Assembly (NCBI GenBank): GCA_027624235.1
Contig: JAQBYB010000004.1
Span: forward strand, 1 to 64,000
Reading direction: 5' to 3'
DNA: 64,000 bases
Source of the DNA: Pseudomonadota bacterium
GTDB lineage: Bacteria; Pseudomonadota; Alphaproteobacteria; Rhodospirillales; Casp-alpha2
Shown: positions 45,144 to 54,690 of the stretch, piece after piece
Layout: every line of letters starts with the position of its first letter
Position numbering within the stretch: position 1 is the first letter of the stretch
Notes under the pieces: generated by a model
Told to the model about the DNA's origin: nothing
Seen by the model: only the letters and a program-made list of their open reading frames with translations
Database searches by the model: none
Position numbers and translations under genes: made by a program

Positions 45144-47399
45144 TCACTTAAACCTATTGGCCCGCGCGAAGCCTTTGGGCACCATCAGGCCGGCCTGGGC
45201 GCGTTTGCCGATCCAGCGTTTGATGTCGGTTTCCGTCCGGGTTCCCTGCTGGCCGGCCTGCCAGGTCAGCCCTTCCTTGGCGTTCAACGTCGTGATATCG
45301 GCAAGGCCGCCCTTGGCGTAGCGTTGCAGGATGACGCCGCGGCCCCGGGTCATCACCGGCAATTCGTCCAGGGGGATAATCAATAGCTTCCTGTTGGCGC
45401 CCAAAATCGCCAGATGATCAGCGTTCGCGCCGACGACAATGGCGGCCTGGGCCTCTTCGCCACTGCCTAGGTTAAGCACCTGTTTGCCGTTGCGGGTTTG
45501 GGCGATGAGGGAATCTTCCTCGACGATAAAGCCGCGCCCGGTTTCCGATGCGACCACCAGCCGGCGTCCCTTCCCTGCTTCCGGTTCAGGAGCAGGTGTA
45601 TGAATGAACATGGCGACGGTGTCATGGCCCTCGGTCAGGTCGATCATCAGGCGCAGCGGTTCGCCATGGCCACGACCGCTGGGAAGCTTGTCACAGCCGA
45701 GCGTATAGAACCGCCCGTTGGTGGCGAAGATCACCAGCTTGTCGGTGGTTTCCGCATGCAGCACGAAGCGGCCGTGGTCGCCTTCCTTGTATTTCAGTTC
45801 CGAGGGATCGGTGATATGGCCCTTGTTGGCCCTGATCCAGCCCTTGTCGGAAGCGACGACGGTGATCGGTTCCTTTTCGATCATCGCGTCGAGCGGCACC
45901 ACGATCGCCGGCGGCGGCTTGCCGATTACAGTGCGGCGCTTGCCCAACAGGGTCTTCGCTGAAAACTGTTTTTTGATTTCGGTGATTTCATTGGCGATCA
46001 TCTTCCAGCGGCGGTCTTTGTCACGAAGCAGGCCGCGAATGGATTTTCCTTCCTTGGTCAGGTCCGAATGTTCCTGCTGAATTTCGCGCTCTTCGAGCTT
46101 GCGCAACTGGCGCAGGCGCATGTTTAAAATCGCCTCGGCCTGGACATCGGACAGCTTGAAGGCCTTCATTAATTTCGGCTTCGGTTCGTCCTGGGTGCGG
46201 ATGATATGGATGATTTTGTCCAGGTTCAGGTATGCGATCAGAAATCCTTCGAGGATTTCCAGCCGGTGCTCTATTTTTGCGAGCCGATGCTTGGAACACC
46301 GAACCAGGACGTCATGGCGGTGATCGAGAAAGGCGGCCAGGGCTTCGCGCAGGTTCATGACGCGGGGCGTGTTGTTGGCGTCCAGAACGTTCAGGTTGAG
46401 GGAGAACCGGGTTTCAAGCTCGGTCTGGCGGAACAGTTGTTCCATCAGCATTTCGGCGTCGGTGGTGCGGTTTTTGGGTTCCAGCACGATGCGGATGGTG
46501 TCCGCTGACTCGTCGCGGACATCGGCCAGGATCGGAAGTTTCTTGTTAATGACCAGTTCGGCGATTCTTTCAATCAGCCGCGACTTTTGAACCTGATAGG
46601 GAATTTCGGTGATGACGATCTGATACATGCCGTGCGGCAGTTTTTCTTTTTCCCACCTGGCGCGCAGACGGAAACCGCCGCGCCCGGTGCTATATGCCTC
46701 AATGATGTTTTCCTTGGGTTCGACCAGGACCCCGCCGGTGGGAAAATCGGGGCCGGGAATAATACTGAACAGTTTCGAAAAGTGGACATTGGGAAACTTG
46801 ATCAGGTGGATCAACGCGTCGCACAACTCGACAATGTTGTGCGGCGGTATCGATGTCGCCATACCGACGGCGATGCCGGCCGATCCGTTGGCGAGTAAAT
46901 TGGGGAACCGCGACGGCAGCACCACCGGTTCGGAATCCTCGCCGTCATAGGTGTCGCGGAAATCAACGGCGTCCTCGTCGATGCCGTCCAGCAGGTTCCA
47001 GGCGATCTCGGTCAGTTTGGCCTCGGTATAGCGCATGGCGGCGGCGTTATCGCCATCGACATTACCAAAATTGCCCTGGCCGTCGACCAGCGGATAGCGT
47101 TGCGCGAATTCCTGGGACAGCCGCACCATGGCGTCGTAAATAGCCTGGTCGCCGTGCGGATGGTATTTGCCCATGACGTCGCCGACGATGCGGGCGCATT
47201 TTTTGAAGCCCGACTTCGGGTCCAGCTTCAACTTGCGCATGGCGTACAGCAACCGGCGGTGGACCGGCTTCAGTCCATCACGGACATCGGGCAACGACCG
47301 CGAGACGATGGTCGATAGCGCATAGGATAAATACCGTTCGCTCAGCGCGTCGGCTAATCGGGTGTCCCGGATATCCCCGGAGGTGGCGACCTTGGCCAT
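45144..47399 (-). CDS. parC: DNA topoisomerase IV subunit A
   Basis: 751 residues. The breakage-reunion domain has [40 protein letters not shown] and the catalytic tyrosine in [11 protein letters not shown] (Tyr124). A coiled-coil arm ([20 protein letters not shown] on a long helix) and a short degenerate C-terminal beta-pinwheel follow, without a GyrA box, which supports ParC over GyrA. The position that is serine in quinolone-sensitive E. coli ParC is Gln85 here. It decatenates sister chromosomes with ParE, whose gene is not in this window. Confidence 0.93.
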   Translation of the reverse strand: MAKVATSGDIRDTRLADALSERYLSYALSTIVSRSLPDVRDGLKPVHRRLLYAMRKLKLDPKSGFKKCARIVGDVMGKYHPHGDQAIYDAMVRLSQEFAQRYPLVDGQGNFGNVDGDNAAAMRYTEAKLTEIAWNLLDGIDEDAVDFRDTYDGEDSEPVVLPSRFPNLLANGSAGIAVGMATSIPPHNIVELCDALIHLIKFPNVHFSKLFSIIPGPDFPTGGVLVEPKENIIEAYSTGRGGFRLRARWEKEKLPHGMYQIVITEIPYQVQKSRLIERIAELVINKKLPILADVRDESADTIRIVLEPKNRTTDAEMLMEQLFRQTELETRFSLNLNVLDANNTPRVMNLREALAAFLDHRHDVLVRCSKHRLAKIEHRLEILEGFLIAYLNLDKIIHIIRTQDEPKPKLMKAFKLSDVQAEAILNMRLRQLRKLEEREIQQEHSDLTKEGKSIRGLLRDKDRRWKMIANEITEIKKQFSAKTLLGKRRTVIGKPPPAIVVPLDAMIEKEPITVVASDKGWIRANKGHITDPSELKYKEGDHGRFVLHAETTDKLVIFATNGRFYTLGCDKLPSGRGHGEPLRLMIDLTEGHDTVAMFIHTPAPEPEAGKGRRLVVASETGRGFIVEEDSLIAQTRNGKQVLNLGSGEEAQAAIVVGANADHLAILGANRKLLIIPLDELPVMTRGRGVILQRYAKGGLADITTLNAKEGLTWQAGQQGTRTETDIKRWIGKRAQAGLMVPKGFARANRFK

Positions 47400-47701
47400 T
47401 CTTGTTTCTCAAGTCCTAAAAGTGATCGAAGTTGGTTGATACAAAATATAGTATCCTATAGATGAAAATCGTCAATCCGTGGGTTTCAGGTGAATAATCC
47501 CCTGAGCGTAGAATTTTCACCTATGGCAAAGCCTTCACGTATGGCTTGCAAACAATCATTAAGGCAGCTAATTAGCCTCGGTTGGCTGCACATTATCTCG
47601 GTTGGCTGCACATTATATTGACTGAGATTAGCCTGATAACCGGCCCCCGGCGGCGACCTGTCGGAGGTTTCATACTAAGACGACAAAGGATGAGTTGAAT
47701 A
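47400..47701. other. 302-base intergenic region between parC and the cold-shock gene
   Basis: Divergent spacer. It is AT-rich near parC and contains a 20-bp tandem duplication (47577-47616) followed by TTGACTGAGATTAGCC. The last 60 bases are the GC-rich 5' untranslated region of the cold-shock gene with AAGGATGAG before its ATG. Long structured leaders are usual for cold-shock genes. No other gene is seen. Confidence 0.6.
47577..47616. repeat. 20-bp tandem duplication upstream of the cold-shock gene
   Basis: CTCGGTTGGCTGCACATTAT occurs twice in exact tandem. Each copy contains TTGGCT and an ACATTAT, which look like promoter halves, so the duplication may have altered promoter spacing or an operator. 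Confidence 0.9.
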
Positions 47702-47962
47702 ATGGCTACTGGAACTGTTAAGTGGTTTAACCGCGCCAAGGGTTATGGCTTTATCGAACCGGAAGATGGCTCGAAGGATGCCTTCGTGCATATCTCCGCG
47801 GTTCAAAACGCTGGCATGGAAACGCTGGACGAAGGTCAGAAAGTTCAATACGACCTCGTTGAAGGCGCGAACGGCAAATCTTCCGCTGAAAATATCGTTG
47901 ATATGGGCAGCAGCGGCGCGCCGGCGAAGGCGCCGGCCGGTGATTCCGAAGACGCCGAGTAA
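47702..47962 (+). CDS. cold-shock domain protein, CspA family
   Basis: 86 residues. The nucleic-acid-binding motifs RNP1 KGYGFIEP and RNP2 DAFVHIS sit in a standard cold-shock domain (residues 1-67), followed by an acidic, Ala/Gly-rich tail. It binds single-stranded RNA and DNA and probably melts RNA structure. It lies between parC and recO and is a single-gene unit with its own terminator. Confidence 0.97.
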   Translation: MATGTVKWFNRAKGYGFIEPEDGSKDAFVHISAVQNAGMETLDEGQKVQYDLVEGANGKSSAENIVDMGSSGAPAKAPAGDSEDAE

Positions 47963-47970
47963 CAGCTGAC

Positions 47971-47993
47971 CGCCCCGACCCACGGGCGTTTTT
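47971..47993 (+). terminator. intrinsic terminator of the cold-shock gene
   Basis: CGCCC and GGGCG form a 5-bp GC stem with an 8-base loop, followed directly by TTTTT, eight bases after the stop codon. It separates the gene from converging recO. Confidence 0.7.
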
Positions 47994-48004
47994 AGGATAC
48001 CCTA

Positions 48005-48739
48005 TCAAGTCTTGGAGGCTGGCTTCGGTCGTAGCCTTTCCGTAAGCCTGTTGCGGGCCGCCGGCAGACCGTTTTTGGTGTGCCCGTAAACATCCCTTTC
48101 AAGGAAGTAAGCGGTCAATGCCAGGCCGTCGGCGACCTCTTTGGCGGTGCCGAAGGCGCCTGATTGCAAAAGAAAGCCCGGTAACACCAATAGTTTCTTC
48201 TTATAAGGCTCCGCCGCCGCCAGCGACACCGCGCGGCCGGATTTCGGAGATACGTAGGCCAATTGATCATTCTGGCCGGTGGCGGCGCAGGTGCTGAGGT
48301 CAAGCGCGAAGCCGATCTCTCCCAGAAGACCCAATTCCCATTTGACGTAGGCCGAGGGCCAGTTTTCTTGCTGTAATGAGCCGATCAGCGCCAGCAGGCC
48401 GTCGAAAATGGGCTGATGCGGTTCGCGTTCGGCAAGCGCCCCTTCGGTGATCGCGCAGGCGGCACTGAGCCCGGCCAATTTCAGGGGGTCGCGCAACACC
48501 GTCGCGGCGAAGGCTTCCGTCATCTCACAACTATATGTACCCAGATGTTCGGCCAGCCGCGCCCGCCAACGGGCCTCGACCCGGTTGCCGGGTTGCAGGA
48601 TGCCGCGGGCTTTTTTGCCGGCGCCGCCGCGCACCAGGCCCAAGTGCCTGCCGTGTTCACGGGTCAACAAGCAAACGATGGACGAAGTTTCGCCGTGCTT
48701 TTTCGCCGAGAGAACGATGCCGTCGTCTGTCCAGTCCAT
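48005..48739 (-). CDS. recO: DNA repair protein RecO
   Basis: 244 residues: the N-terminal OB fold begins MDWTDDGIVLSAKKHGETSS and continues with LTREHGRHLGLVRGG, and the C-terminal domain contains FALDLSTCAATGQNDQLAYV. It loads RecA at single-strand gaps. In many alphaproteobacteria recO lies next to era, whereas here a cold-shock gene and an ABC importer operon lie between. Start ATG at 48739. Confidence 0.95.
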   Translation of the reverse strand: MDWTDDGIVLSAKKHGETSSIVCLLTREHGRHLGLVRGGAGKKARGILQPGNRVEARWRARLAEHLGTYSCEMTEAFAATVLRDPLKLAGLSAACAITEGALAEREPHQPIFDGLLALIGSLQQENWPSAYVKWELGLLGEIGFALDLSTCAATGQNDQLAYVSPKSGRAVSLAAAEPYKKKLLVLPGFLLQSGAFGTAKEVADGLALTAYFLERDVYGHTKNGLPAARNRLTERLRPKPASKT

Positions 48740-48742
48740 AAC

Positions 48743-48772
48743 TTGAGGTTATCCCCTAGCCATGTGTAATAT
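48743..48772 (+). promoter_or_regulatory. predicted promoter of the amino-acid importer operon
   Basis: TTGAGG at 48743-48748 and TAATAT at 48767-48772 are separated by 18 bases and lie about 60 bases upstream of the substrate-binding protein gene, in the divergent spacer with recO. Confidence 0.4.
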
Positions 48773-48829
48773 ACAAGCGTATGAATATAGGCACTTAATA
48801 ACTACATAACCTTCCAGGGAGAGATCAAT

Positions 48830-49708
48830 ATGCTGAAAAAATTAGGACTTCTCATTGTCGCGGCGGTTGCCTTCGGCACCGTGCAGCCGGTTGAGGCCGG
48901 TGAGTCCAGGGTTCTTAAACGGATCCAGGAACGCGGCGTCGTCAACATGGGTCACCGTGAATCGTCCGTTCCCTTTGCCTACATCGACAAAGACGGTAAG
49001 CCGATCGGCTATTCCATGGATATCTGCAACATGTACGTCGATAAAATCAGGGACACCCTGAAAATGCCGGACCTCAAGGTCAAACTCGTGCCGGTGACGT
49101 CACAGACCCGGATCGCGCTAATGGCCAACGGCACCATCGACATGGAATGCGGGTCCACCACCAATAACCTGACCCGGCAAAAGCAAGTCTCCTATCTTGC
49201 CGTGACCTTCATCACCGGCACCAAGATCGCCAGCAAGAAAGGTTCCGGCATCATGGAAATCGAAGACCTGAACGGCAAGACCATCGGTCTGTCGCAGGGA
49301 ACCACCAACGAAAAAGCCATCAAGCGGGTCGCCGAGGAAAAGGGCATCAAGATCAAGATCATCCCCGTTAAGGATCATCCGCAAGGCTGGCTGGCGCTTG
49401 AGACCGGCCGCGCCGACGCCTACGCCAGCGATGACGTGTTGTTGTACGGCTTGATCTCGAAGTCCAAAAACCCGGCACAGTTTCAGGTCACCGGCCGCTT
49501 CCTCAGCTATGATCCGTACGGCATCATGGTGCCCCAGGACGACTCCATCTATCAGCGCCTCGGCAATGAGTTGCTGGCCGACATGATGCGTACCGGTGAG
49601 ATGCAGAAGCTCTATGACAAGTGGTTCAATCCCGGCCCGACCGGCATCAACATGCCGATCAGCTCGACCCTGAAAACCGCGTTCGAGATTCAGGCCCTGC
49701 CGCACTAA
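48830..49708 (+). CDS. glutamate/aspartate-type ABC substrate-binding protein
   Basis: 292 residues with a signal peptide (LGLLIVAAVAFGTVQPVEAGE). The mature part follows the GltI/PEB1 pattern: LKRIQERGVVNMGHRESSVPFAYIDKDG, GYSMDICN, ALMANGTIDMECGSTTNNLTRQ and VKDHPQGWLALETGRADAYASDD. Such proteins bind acidic amino acids. AGGGAGAGA precedes the start. First gene of a five-gene operon that ends in a racemase. Confidence 0.9.
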   Translation: MLKKLGLLIVAAVAFGTVQPVEAGESRVLKRIQERGVVNMGHRESSVPFAYIDKDGKPIGYSMDICNMYVDKIRDTLKMPDLKVKLVPVTSQTRIALMANGTIDMECGSTTNNLTRQKQVSYLAVTFITGTKIASKKGSGIMEIEDLNGKTIGLSQGTTNEKAIKRVAEEKGIKIKIIPVKDHPQGWLALETGRADAYASDDVLLYGLISKSKNPAQFQVTGRFLSYDPYGIMVPQDDSIYQRLGNELLADMMRTGEMQKLYDKWFNPGPTGINMPISSTLKTAFEIQALPH

Positions 49709-49795
49709 CATTCGGCGAAGTCAACTTTTTGGCGGGACCGGAGGTTGCGATAAGCATCCCCCGGTCCTTTGCCGGAAAGGAAATGGGGGGAATCT

Positions 49796-50650
49796 TTGGA
49801 ATTTTCCTATAACTGGGACTGGAGCGTCCTTTTTTGTACGGTCCAAGACGTCAAAATCGGCTGTGTCGCGCCTTACTTCTATTGGATCGTCGAAGGCTTC
49901 GGCTGGACCATCGCCGTCGCGTCGGCGGCCTGGGTGATCGCTTTTTCCTGGGGCTCTATCATCGGCATCCTGCGCACCCTCGAAGACCCGATCTGGCTGA
50001 GAATTCCCGTTGTTAAGTCCCCCGTAAATTTTAATACATCCGCCATCGAGGCAGACAACGGCGTCGTTTTGATCAACATCGCCTGGTTCCTGCACGGCTT
50101 CGCCACCATCTATGTCACCATTTTCCGCAATATTCCGCTGCTGGTGCAGATGTTCCTTTGGTATTTCGTGCTGCCCGAGGTGCTGTCGAAAGAAGCGGGA
50201 ATGTGGTTGAAACGCGAACTGCCGCTGCCGGAATATTGGACGTCGGTTGTGTGTTTAGGTCTGTACACGGCATCGCGTGTCGGTGAAGCCGTGCGCGCCG
50301 GCATCAATTCCATTACCCAGGGTCAGCATTACGCCGCCATGGCCGTCGGCCTGACGCGGGTGCAGGTCTACCGATACGTGCTGTTGCCGGTCGCCTACCG
50401 GATTATCGTTCCGCCGCTGACCAGCGATTTTCTGGGCATTTTCAAGAATTCGTCGCTGGCGCTGACCATCGGCGTTTTGGAACTGACGGCGATGACGCGC
50501 CAGATCGACGAATACAGCTACCAGACGTTTGAATCCTTTACCGCCGCCACCGTGCTGTACATCTTGGTCACCGCGATCGTCATGTTCGTCATGCGCATTG
50601 TTGAAGGCCGCGTCTCCATCCCCGGCATGATATCCCTGGGGGCCAAATAA
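49796..50650 (+). CDS. amino-acid ABC transporter permease, GltJ-like
   Basis: About 284 residues. It has an N-terminal extension with LEFSYNWDWSVLF and CVAPYFYWIVEGFGWTIAVA, then TIYVTIFRNIPLLVQMFLWYFVLP and the ATPase-docking loop QGQHYAAMAVGLTRVQVYRYVLLP. TTG at 49796, preceded by TGGGGGG, is taken as start. The insertion at about residues 70-95 (VVKSPVNFNTSAIEADNGVV) is larger than in E. coli GltJ. Confidence 0.88.
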   Translation: MEFSYNWDWSVLFCTVQDVKIGCVAPYFYWIVEGFGWTIAVASAAWVIAFSWGSIIGILRTLEDPIWLRIPVVKSPVNFNTSAIEADNGVVLINIAWFLHGFATIYVTIFRNIPLLVQMFLWYFVLPEVLSKEAGMWLKRELPLPEYWTSVVCLGLYTASRVGEAVRAGINSITQGQHYAAMAVGLTRVQVYRYVLLPVAYRIIVPPLTSDFLGIFKNSSLALTIGVLELTAMTRQIDEYSYQTFESFTAATVLYILVTAIVMFVMRIVEGRVSIPGMISLGAK

Positions 50651-50651
50651 C

Positions 50652-51314
50652 ATGGAAAGCGGCTTCGACTACGGCATCATCCTCAAATCGGTTCCCTATC
50701 TGGCCGAGGGTTTGGTGCTGACTTTCCAGTTGACGATTTTGGGGATTTTAGGCGGATTGGTTTTCGGCACCTTGTTGGCGTTATGCCGGCTGGCGCCGTT
50801 CGCGCCGGTGTCATTTATCGCCGGAACCTACGTCAACTTCTTCCGGTCGATGCCGCTGATCCTGGTGATTTTCTGGTTCTATTTCCTGGTGCCGTTCCTG
50901 GTCGGCCGTCCGGTCGGCGGCTTCTGGTCGGTGACCATCGCCTTCATCATGTTCGAAGCCGCGTACTATTGCGAAATCATGCGCGCCGGCATCCAAAGCG
51001 TGAAGGTCGGACAGGTCTACGCCGGACAGGCCTTGGGGCTGACCTACCGGCAAAACATGCAATACATCGTCCTGCCGCAGGCGTTTCGGAACATGATCCC
51101 GATCCTGTTGACCCAGGCGATCGTTTTGTTTCAGGACACGTCGCTGGTCTACGTCGTCGGCCTTGGTGATTTTCTGGTCCATGCCGATATCGTCGCCAAC
51201 CGGGACAACCGGCTGATGGAAATGTTCTCCACGGTGGCCGTTGTCTATTTCATCCTATGCCTATTGGGAACGCTATTTGTCGGCCGCCTGCAGAGGAAGT
51301 ACGCCAATGAATAA
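50652..51314 (+). CDS. amino-acid ABC transporter permease, GltK-like
   Basis: 220 residues with five helices: TFQLTILGILGGLVFGTLLA, TYVNFFRSMPLILVIFWFYF, the docking loop KVGQVYAGQALGLTYRQNMQ and LPQAFRNMIPILLTQAIVLF. It forms the heterodimeric channel with the GltJ-like subunit, and overlaps the ATPase gene by eight bases. Confidence 0.93.
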   Translation: MESGFDYGIILKSVPYLAEGLVLTFQLTILGILGGLVFGTLLALCRLAPFAPVSFIAGTYVNFFRSMPLILVIFWFYFLVPFLVGRPVGGFWSVTIAFIMFEAAYYCEIMRAGIQSVKVGQVYAGQALGLTYRQNMQYIVLPQAFRNMIPILLTQAIVLFQDTSLVYVVGLGDFLVHADIVANRDNRLMEMFSTVAVVYFILCLLGTLFVGRLQRKYANE

Positions 51315-52089
51315 AACTGATAATACCGCCCCTTCAACCGAAACCACTTCCGGTGTCGGCATGATCCGAATGAATGACGTGTCCAAGTGGTATGGCGATT
51401 TCCAGGTTTTGATCAATTGCACGACCAAGGTCGATGTCGGCGAAGTGGTGGTTATCTGTGGTCCGTCCGGTTCGGGAAAAAGCACCCTGATCAAGGTGAT
51501 AAACGGGCTGGAACCGTTCCAGGAGGGCGAAATCACCTTCGACGGCATCTCGGTCGGCGATCAGGCGACGAACCTGCCGAAGCTGCGCTCCAGGATCGGC
51601 ATGGTGTTTCAGAATTTCGAGTTGTTCCCGCACATCACCATTATCGACAACATCAATTTGGCGCAGTTGAAGGTGTTGGGCCGCGACCAGGACGAGGCGA
51701 CGAAACGCTCCATGGAATTGCTGGAGCGGGTCGGTCTTATTGACCAGATGGACAAGTTCCCGGCCCAGCTTTCCGGTGGCCAGCAACAACGCGTCGCCAT
51801 CGCCCGTGGGCTTGCCATGGACCCCGCCGCCATGTTGTTCGATGAGCCGACCTCGGCCCTGGACCCGGAAATGATTAACGAAGTCCTCGACGTGATGACC
51901 GAACTGGCCCTTGAAGGTATGACCATGATGGTCGTCACCCATGAAATGGGCTTTGCCAGGCGGGTCGCGCACCGGGTCGTGTTTATGGATGAGGGCCGGA
52001 TTGAGGAGGATTGCTCGAAGGATGAATTCTTCAGCGGTGAACGCGGGGAACGGGCACAGGAATTCCTCTCAAAAATCCTTACCCATTAG
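51307..52089 (+). CDS. amino-acid ABC transporter ATPase, GltL-like
   Basis: 260 residues: Walker A GPSGSGKST, Q-loop VFQNFELFPHITI, signature LSGGQQQRVAIARGLAMDP, Walker B AMLFDEPTSALDPEM, H-loop VVTHEMGFARRVA. The first 20 residues are a hydrophilic leader absent from E. coli GltL. It completes the importer of the four preceding genes. Confidence 0.94.
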   Translation: MNKTDNTAPSTETTSGVGMIRMNDVSKWYGDFQVLINCTTKVDVGEVVVICGPSGSGKSTLIKVINGLEPFQEGEITFDGISVGDQATNLPKLRSRIGMVFQNFELFPHITIIDNINLAQLKVLGRDQDEATKRSMELLERVGLIDQMDKFPAQLSGGQQQRVAIARGLAMDPAAMLFDEPTSALDPEMINEVLDVMTELALEGMTMMVVTHEMGFARRVAHRVVFMDEGRIEEDCSKDEFFSGERGERAQEFLSKILTH

Positions 52090-52099
52090 GTTTAAAAAA

Positions 52100-52843
52100 A
52101 TGATGAATGACGCGAGAGCCCGGCCCGACAAACTGGGCGTGTTGGGCGGTATGGGGCCGTTGGCGACGGTGGATTTTCTGGGCAAGCTGATCGCGCTGAC
52201 GCCGGCCTTGAACGATACCGATCATATTCCCGTCGTCGTTACGTCTGAGCCCCAGATTCCGACCCGCGTTCGGGGAATATCGGACAATGACCCGGCGTCG
52301 CCGCTGCCGGCGTTGTTGGCGCGGCGTGATTTTCTTGTCGGCGCCGGGGCCGGGGCCATCGCCATGCCCTGCAACACTGCCCATTATTGGTACAAGGAAT
52401 TGGCGAAAGACCTGGAAATCCCCTTCCTGCACATCGTTGACGCGGTGATCGCGGCGCTGGTCAGCGGTGGTCATGAAGGCGCCAAGATCGGGCTGATTGG
52501 CACCCGGGCGACGGTCGAAGGGCGGCTGTACGAAGACCCCCTTACCCAGCATGGCTTTAATTGCCATGTCGCCGACGCGGCGACCACCGCCAATTTGGTC
52601 GTTCCCGGCATTGCCCTGGTCAAGGAATACCGCGTCAACGAGGCGAAGCCGTTGTTGCGCCAAGCCGTTGAGAGATTGTTGGACGGGGGCGCCAAGAGGG
52701 TGATTTTGGGCTGTACCGAATTACCGGTCGGCCTCGACATGGACGAGCCCTGGGTGGCCGACCACTGCATCGACCCGACCGGGGCGCTGGCACAGGCCTG
52801 CGTCGATTGGGCGATGGCGGCTAGGCAAAAAGCTAAGCTATGA
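52100..52843 (+). CDS. aspartate/glutamate racemase family protein
   Basis: 247 residues. LGVLGGMGPLATVDFLGKLI, the first catalytic cysteine in AMPCNTAHYWY and the second in ILGCTELPVGLD are those of PLP-independent Asp/Glu racemases (RacX/YgeA group). It starts ten bases after the importer ATPase, so it is probably translated from the same message. It could racemise imported aspartate or glutamate, or use a D-amino acid taken up by the importer. RacX-type proteins can also be broad-specificity. Confidence 0.88.
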   Translation: MMNDARARPDKLGVLGGMGPLATVDFLGKLIALTPALNDTDHIPVVVTSEPQIPTRVRGISDNDPASPLPALLARRDFLVGAGAGAIAMPCNTAHYWYKELAKDLEIPFLHIVDAVIAALVSGGHEGAKIGLIGTRATVEGRLYEDPLTQHGFNCHVADAATTANLVVPGIALVKEYRVNEAKPLLRQAVERLLDGGAKRVILGCTELPVGLDMDEPWVADHCIDPTGALAQACVDWAMAARQKAKL

Positions 52844-52844
52844 T

Positions 52845-53043
52845 CCACAGGGCACACACAGATCAGAGAGAAGTAAAAAAGAAGAGTAGGGATAAGGAGA
52901 TAGGGGGATAAAGGGAGATAAGAAGGGATAGATTCCACCGCGCCTTCGGCGCATTTATTTTTCTTATCCCCATATCCTCAAAAATCCCCACATCTCCTTT
53001 TCCCCTTTCTTCTCTTTCTCTGAGATCTCCGTGCGCTCCGTGG
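52845..53043. repeat. dispersed repeat family A, longest copy
   Basis: The outer arms CCACAGGGCACACACAGATC and, inverted, CCACGGAGCGCACGGAGATC are followed on both sides by GAGAGAAG-type purine runs. The core, on the reverse strand, is AAATGCGCCGAAGGCGCGGT then GGAATCTATCCC. The whole 199 bases can fold as one long imperfect hairpin that fills the gap between the convergent racemase and era genes. Confidence 0.88.
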
Positions 53044-53053
53044 TGAAAAACTT

Positions 53054-53977
53054 TTAAGCGTTGAAATTGAGGCCCAGATCTCGGTAGCGTTCCGGGTCGT
53101 CGCCCCAATGTTCACGCACCTTGACGAACAGGAACAGGTGCACCCGGCGCTCGAAGATCACCTCGAGCTCCTCCCTAGACGCTTGGCCAAGCGCCTTGAT
53201 GCGGCTGCCGCCCTTGCCGAGAACGATGGCTTTTTGGGTCGGGCGTTCGACGTAGATGACCTGGTCGATGCGTACCGAGCCGTCTTCCTTTTCCTGCCAG
53301 CCCTCGGTTTCGACCGCCGCCGCGTAGGGCAATTCCTGGTGCAGTTGCAGGTAAAGCTTCTCGCGGGTGATTTCGGCCGCCGTCAAACGGCCGGGCATGT
53401 CTGATATCTGGTCTTCGGGAAACAACCACGGTCCGGTGGGCATTCGGTCGCACAAAAATGCCAACAAGTCCTTTACCCCATCCCCCTTTTCCGCAGAGAC
53501 CATGAAGATATCGGAAAACACCTCGGAAGCGTTCAACTCCGCGGTCAAATTCAGAAGATCGGGCTTTTTCACCAGATCAATCTTATTGATGGCGAGGATG
53601 ATTTTTTGGCCGGATTTTTTAAGTCTTTTAATAATGGCGTGGGTGTTTTTGTCGATGCCCCGGTCTGCATCTACTAGTAGAAGAACCTCATCGCCATCCC
53701 CTGCTCCGCCCCAGGCGGCGGCAACCATGGCCCTATCAAGCCGGCGCTTGGGCTCGAAGATTCCCGGCGTGTCGATGAAGATGATCTGGGCCTGATTTAC
53801 AATGCAGATGCCGAGTACGCGTGACCGGGTGGTTTGAACCTTGGGCGAAACGATGGACACCTTGGTCCCGACAAATTGGTTGAGCAGCGTTGATTTGCCG
53901 ACGTTGGGAGCGCCGACGATGGCGGCAAAACCGGCCTTGGTCTTTGTGCCGGTCTCAATTGCAGGAGTCTCATTCAT
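53054..53977 (-). CDS. era: GTPase Era
   Basis: 307 residues: G1 GAPNVGKSTL, G2 region VQTTRSRVLG, G3 DTPGIF, G4 NKIDLV, G5 SAEKG, then a C-terminal KH domain with VLGKGGSRIKALGQASREELE. It binds 16S rRNA during 30S maturation. It overlaps rnc by four bases (ATGA), as is common in alphaproteobacteria. Confidence 0.97.
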   Translation of the reverse strand: MNETPAIETGTKTKAGFAAIVGAPNVGKSTLLNQFVGTKVSIVSPKVQTTRSRVLGICIVNQAQIIFIDTPGIFEPKRRLDRAMVAAAWGGAGDGDEVLLLVDADRGIDKNTHAIIKRLKKSGQKIILAINKIDLVKKPDLLNLTAELNASEVFSDIFMVSAEKGDGVKDLLAFLCDRMPTGPWLFPEDQISDMPGRLTAAEITREKLYLQLHQELPYAAAVETEGWQEKEDGSVRIDQVIYVERPTQKAIVLGKGGSRIKALGQASREELEVIFERRVHLFLFVKVREHWGDDPERYRDLGLNFNA

Positions 53978-54690
53978 TCACTTATTCCAATGACTTCCAG
54001 CATGGCTTCGGCGGCGGCCTGTTCGGCGGCCTGTTTCGATGGCCCCTGACCGGACACCGGTTTTTTTGCCCCAACGGTGACTTCGATGGTGAACCGGGGC
54101 GCGTGGGCCGGGCCATCGCGACCTGTCTCCCGGTAGTCGGGCAGTGCCAGTCCCTGTCCTTGCGCCCATTCCTGAAGGGTGGTTTTGGAATCCTTGGGCG
54201 GTGCCGGGGTCTCGTCCATCAGGACGCGCCAATTGGAAATGATGAAGTCTCTGGCGGCAAGCAGTCCGGCATCCAAATATAGTGCGGCGATCACCGCTTC
54301 GCAGCAATCGGCGAGGATGCTGGGGTTGATCCGGCGATTGGCGCCGTCGTCGCCTTTGGCAGACGATATATGTTCCGCCAGGCCGATGCCTTCGGCGACG
54401 CGGACCAGGGAATCACGCCGCGCCAGGGCCGAAAACCGGTATCCGATTTTGCCCTCGTCTTCGTCAGGGAAATTTTCCAGCAGCAGTTCCGCGATCACCA
54501 AGCCGAGAACCCGGTCGCCGAGAAATTCCATCCGTTCATTGGACTTCAACCGGTCCTTGGAGGCGCTGGCATGGGTCAGGGCCTGGATCAGAAGTTGGGG
54601 GTTATTAAATTGATGGCCGAGGGTGTCTTGAAGCCCGGTGATATCTGGACCCGGTGCGTCGATGTTGGGTTCATGTTCTGGGCGGTTCAT
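53974..54690 (-). CDS. rnc: ribonuclease III
   Basis: 238 residues. The catalytic motif ERMEFLGDRVLGL is intact, with the second metal-site region ILADCCEAVIAALYLDAG. A double-stranded RNA-binding domain follows (about residues 160-235, with KKPVSGQGPSKQAAEQAAAEAM). It processes rRNA and structured mRNAs. Overlaps both lepB and era. Confidence 0.97.
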   Translation of the reverse strand: MNRPEHEPNIDAPGPDITGLQDTLGHQFNNPQLLIQALTHASASKDRLKSNERMEFLGDRVLGLVIAELLLENFPDEDEGKIGYRFSALARRDSLVRVAEGIGLAEHISSAKGDDGANRRINPSILADCCEAVIAALYLDAGLLAARDFIISNWRVLMDETPAPPKDSKTTLQEWAQGQGLALPDYRETGRDGPAHAPRFTIEVTVGAKKPVSGQGPSKQAAEQAAAEAMLEVIGISE

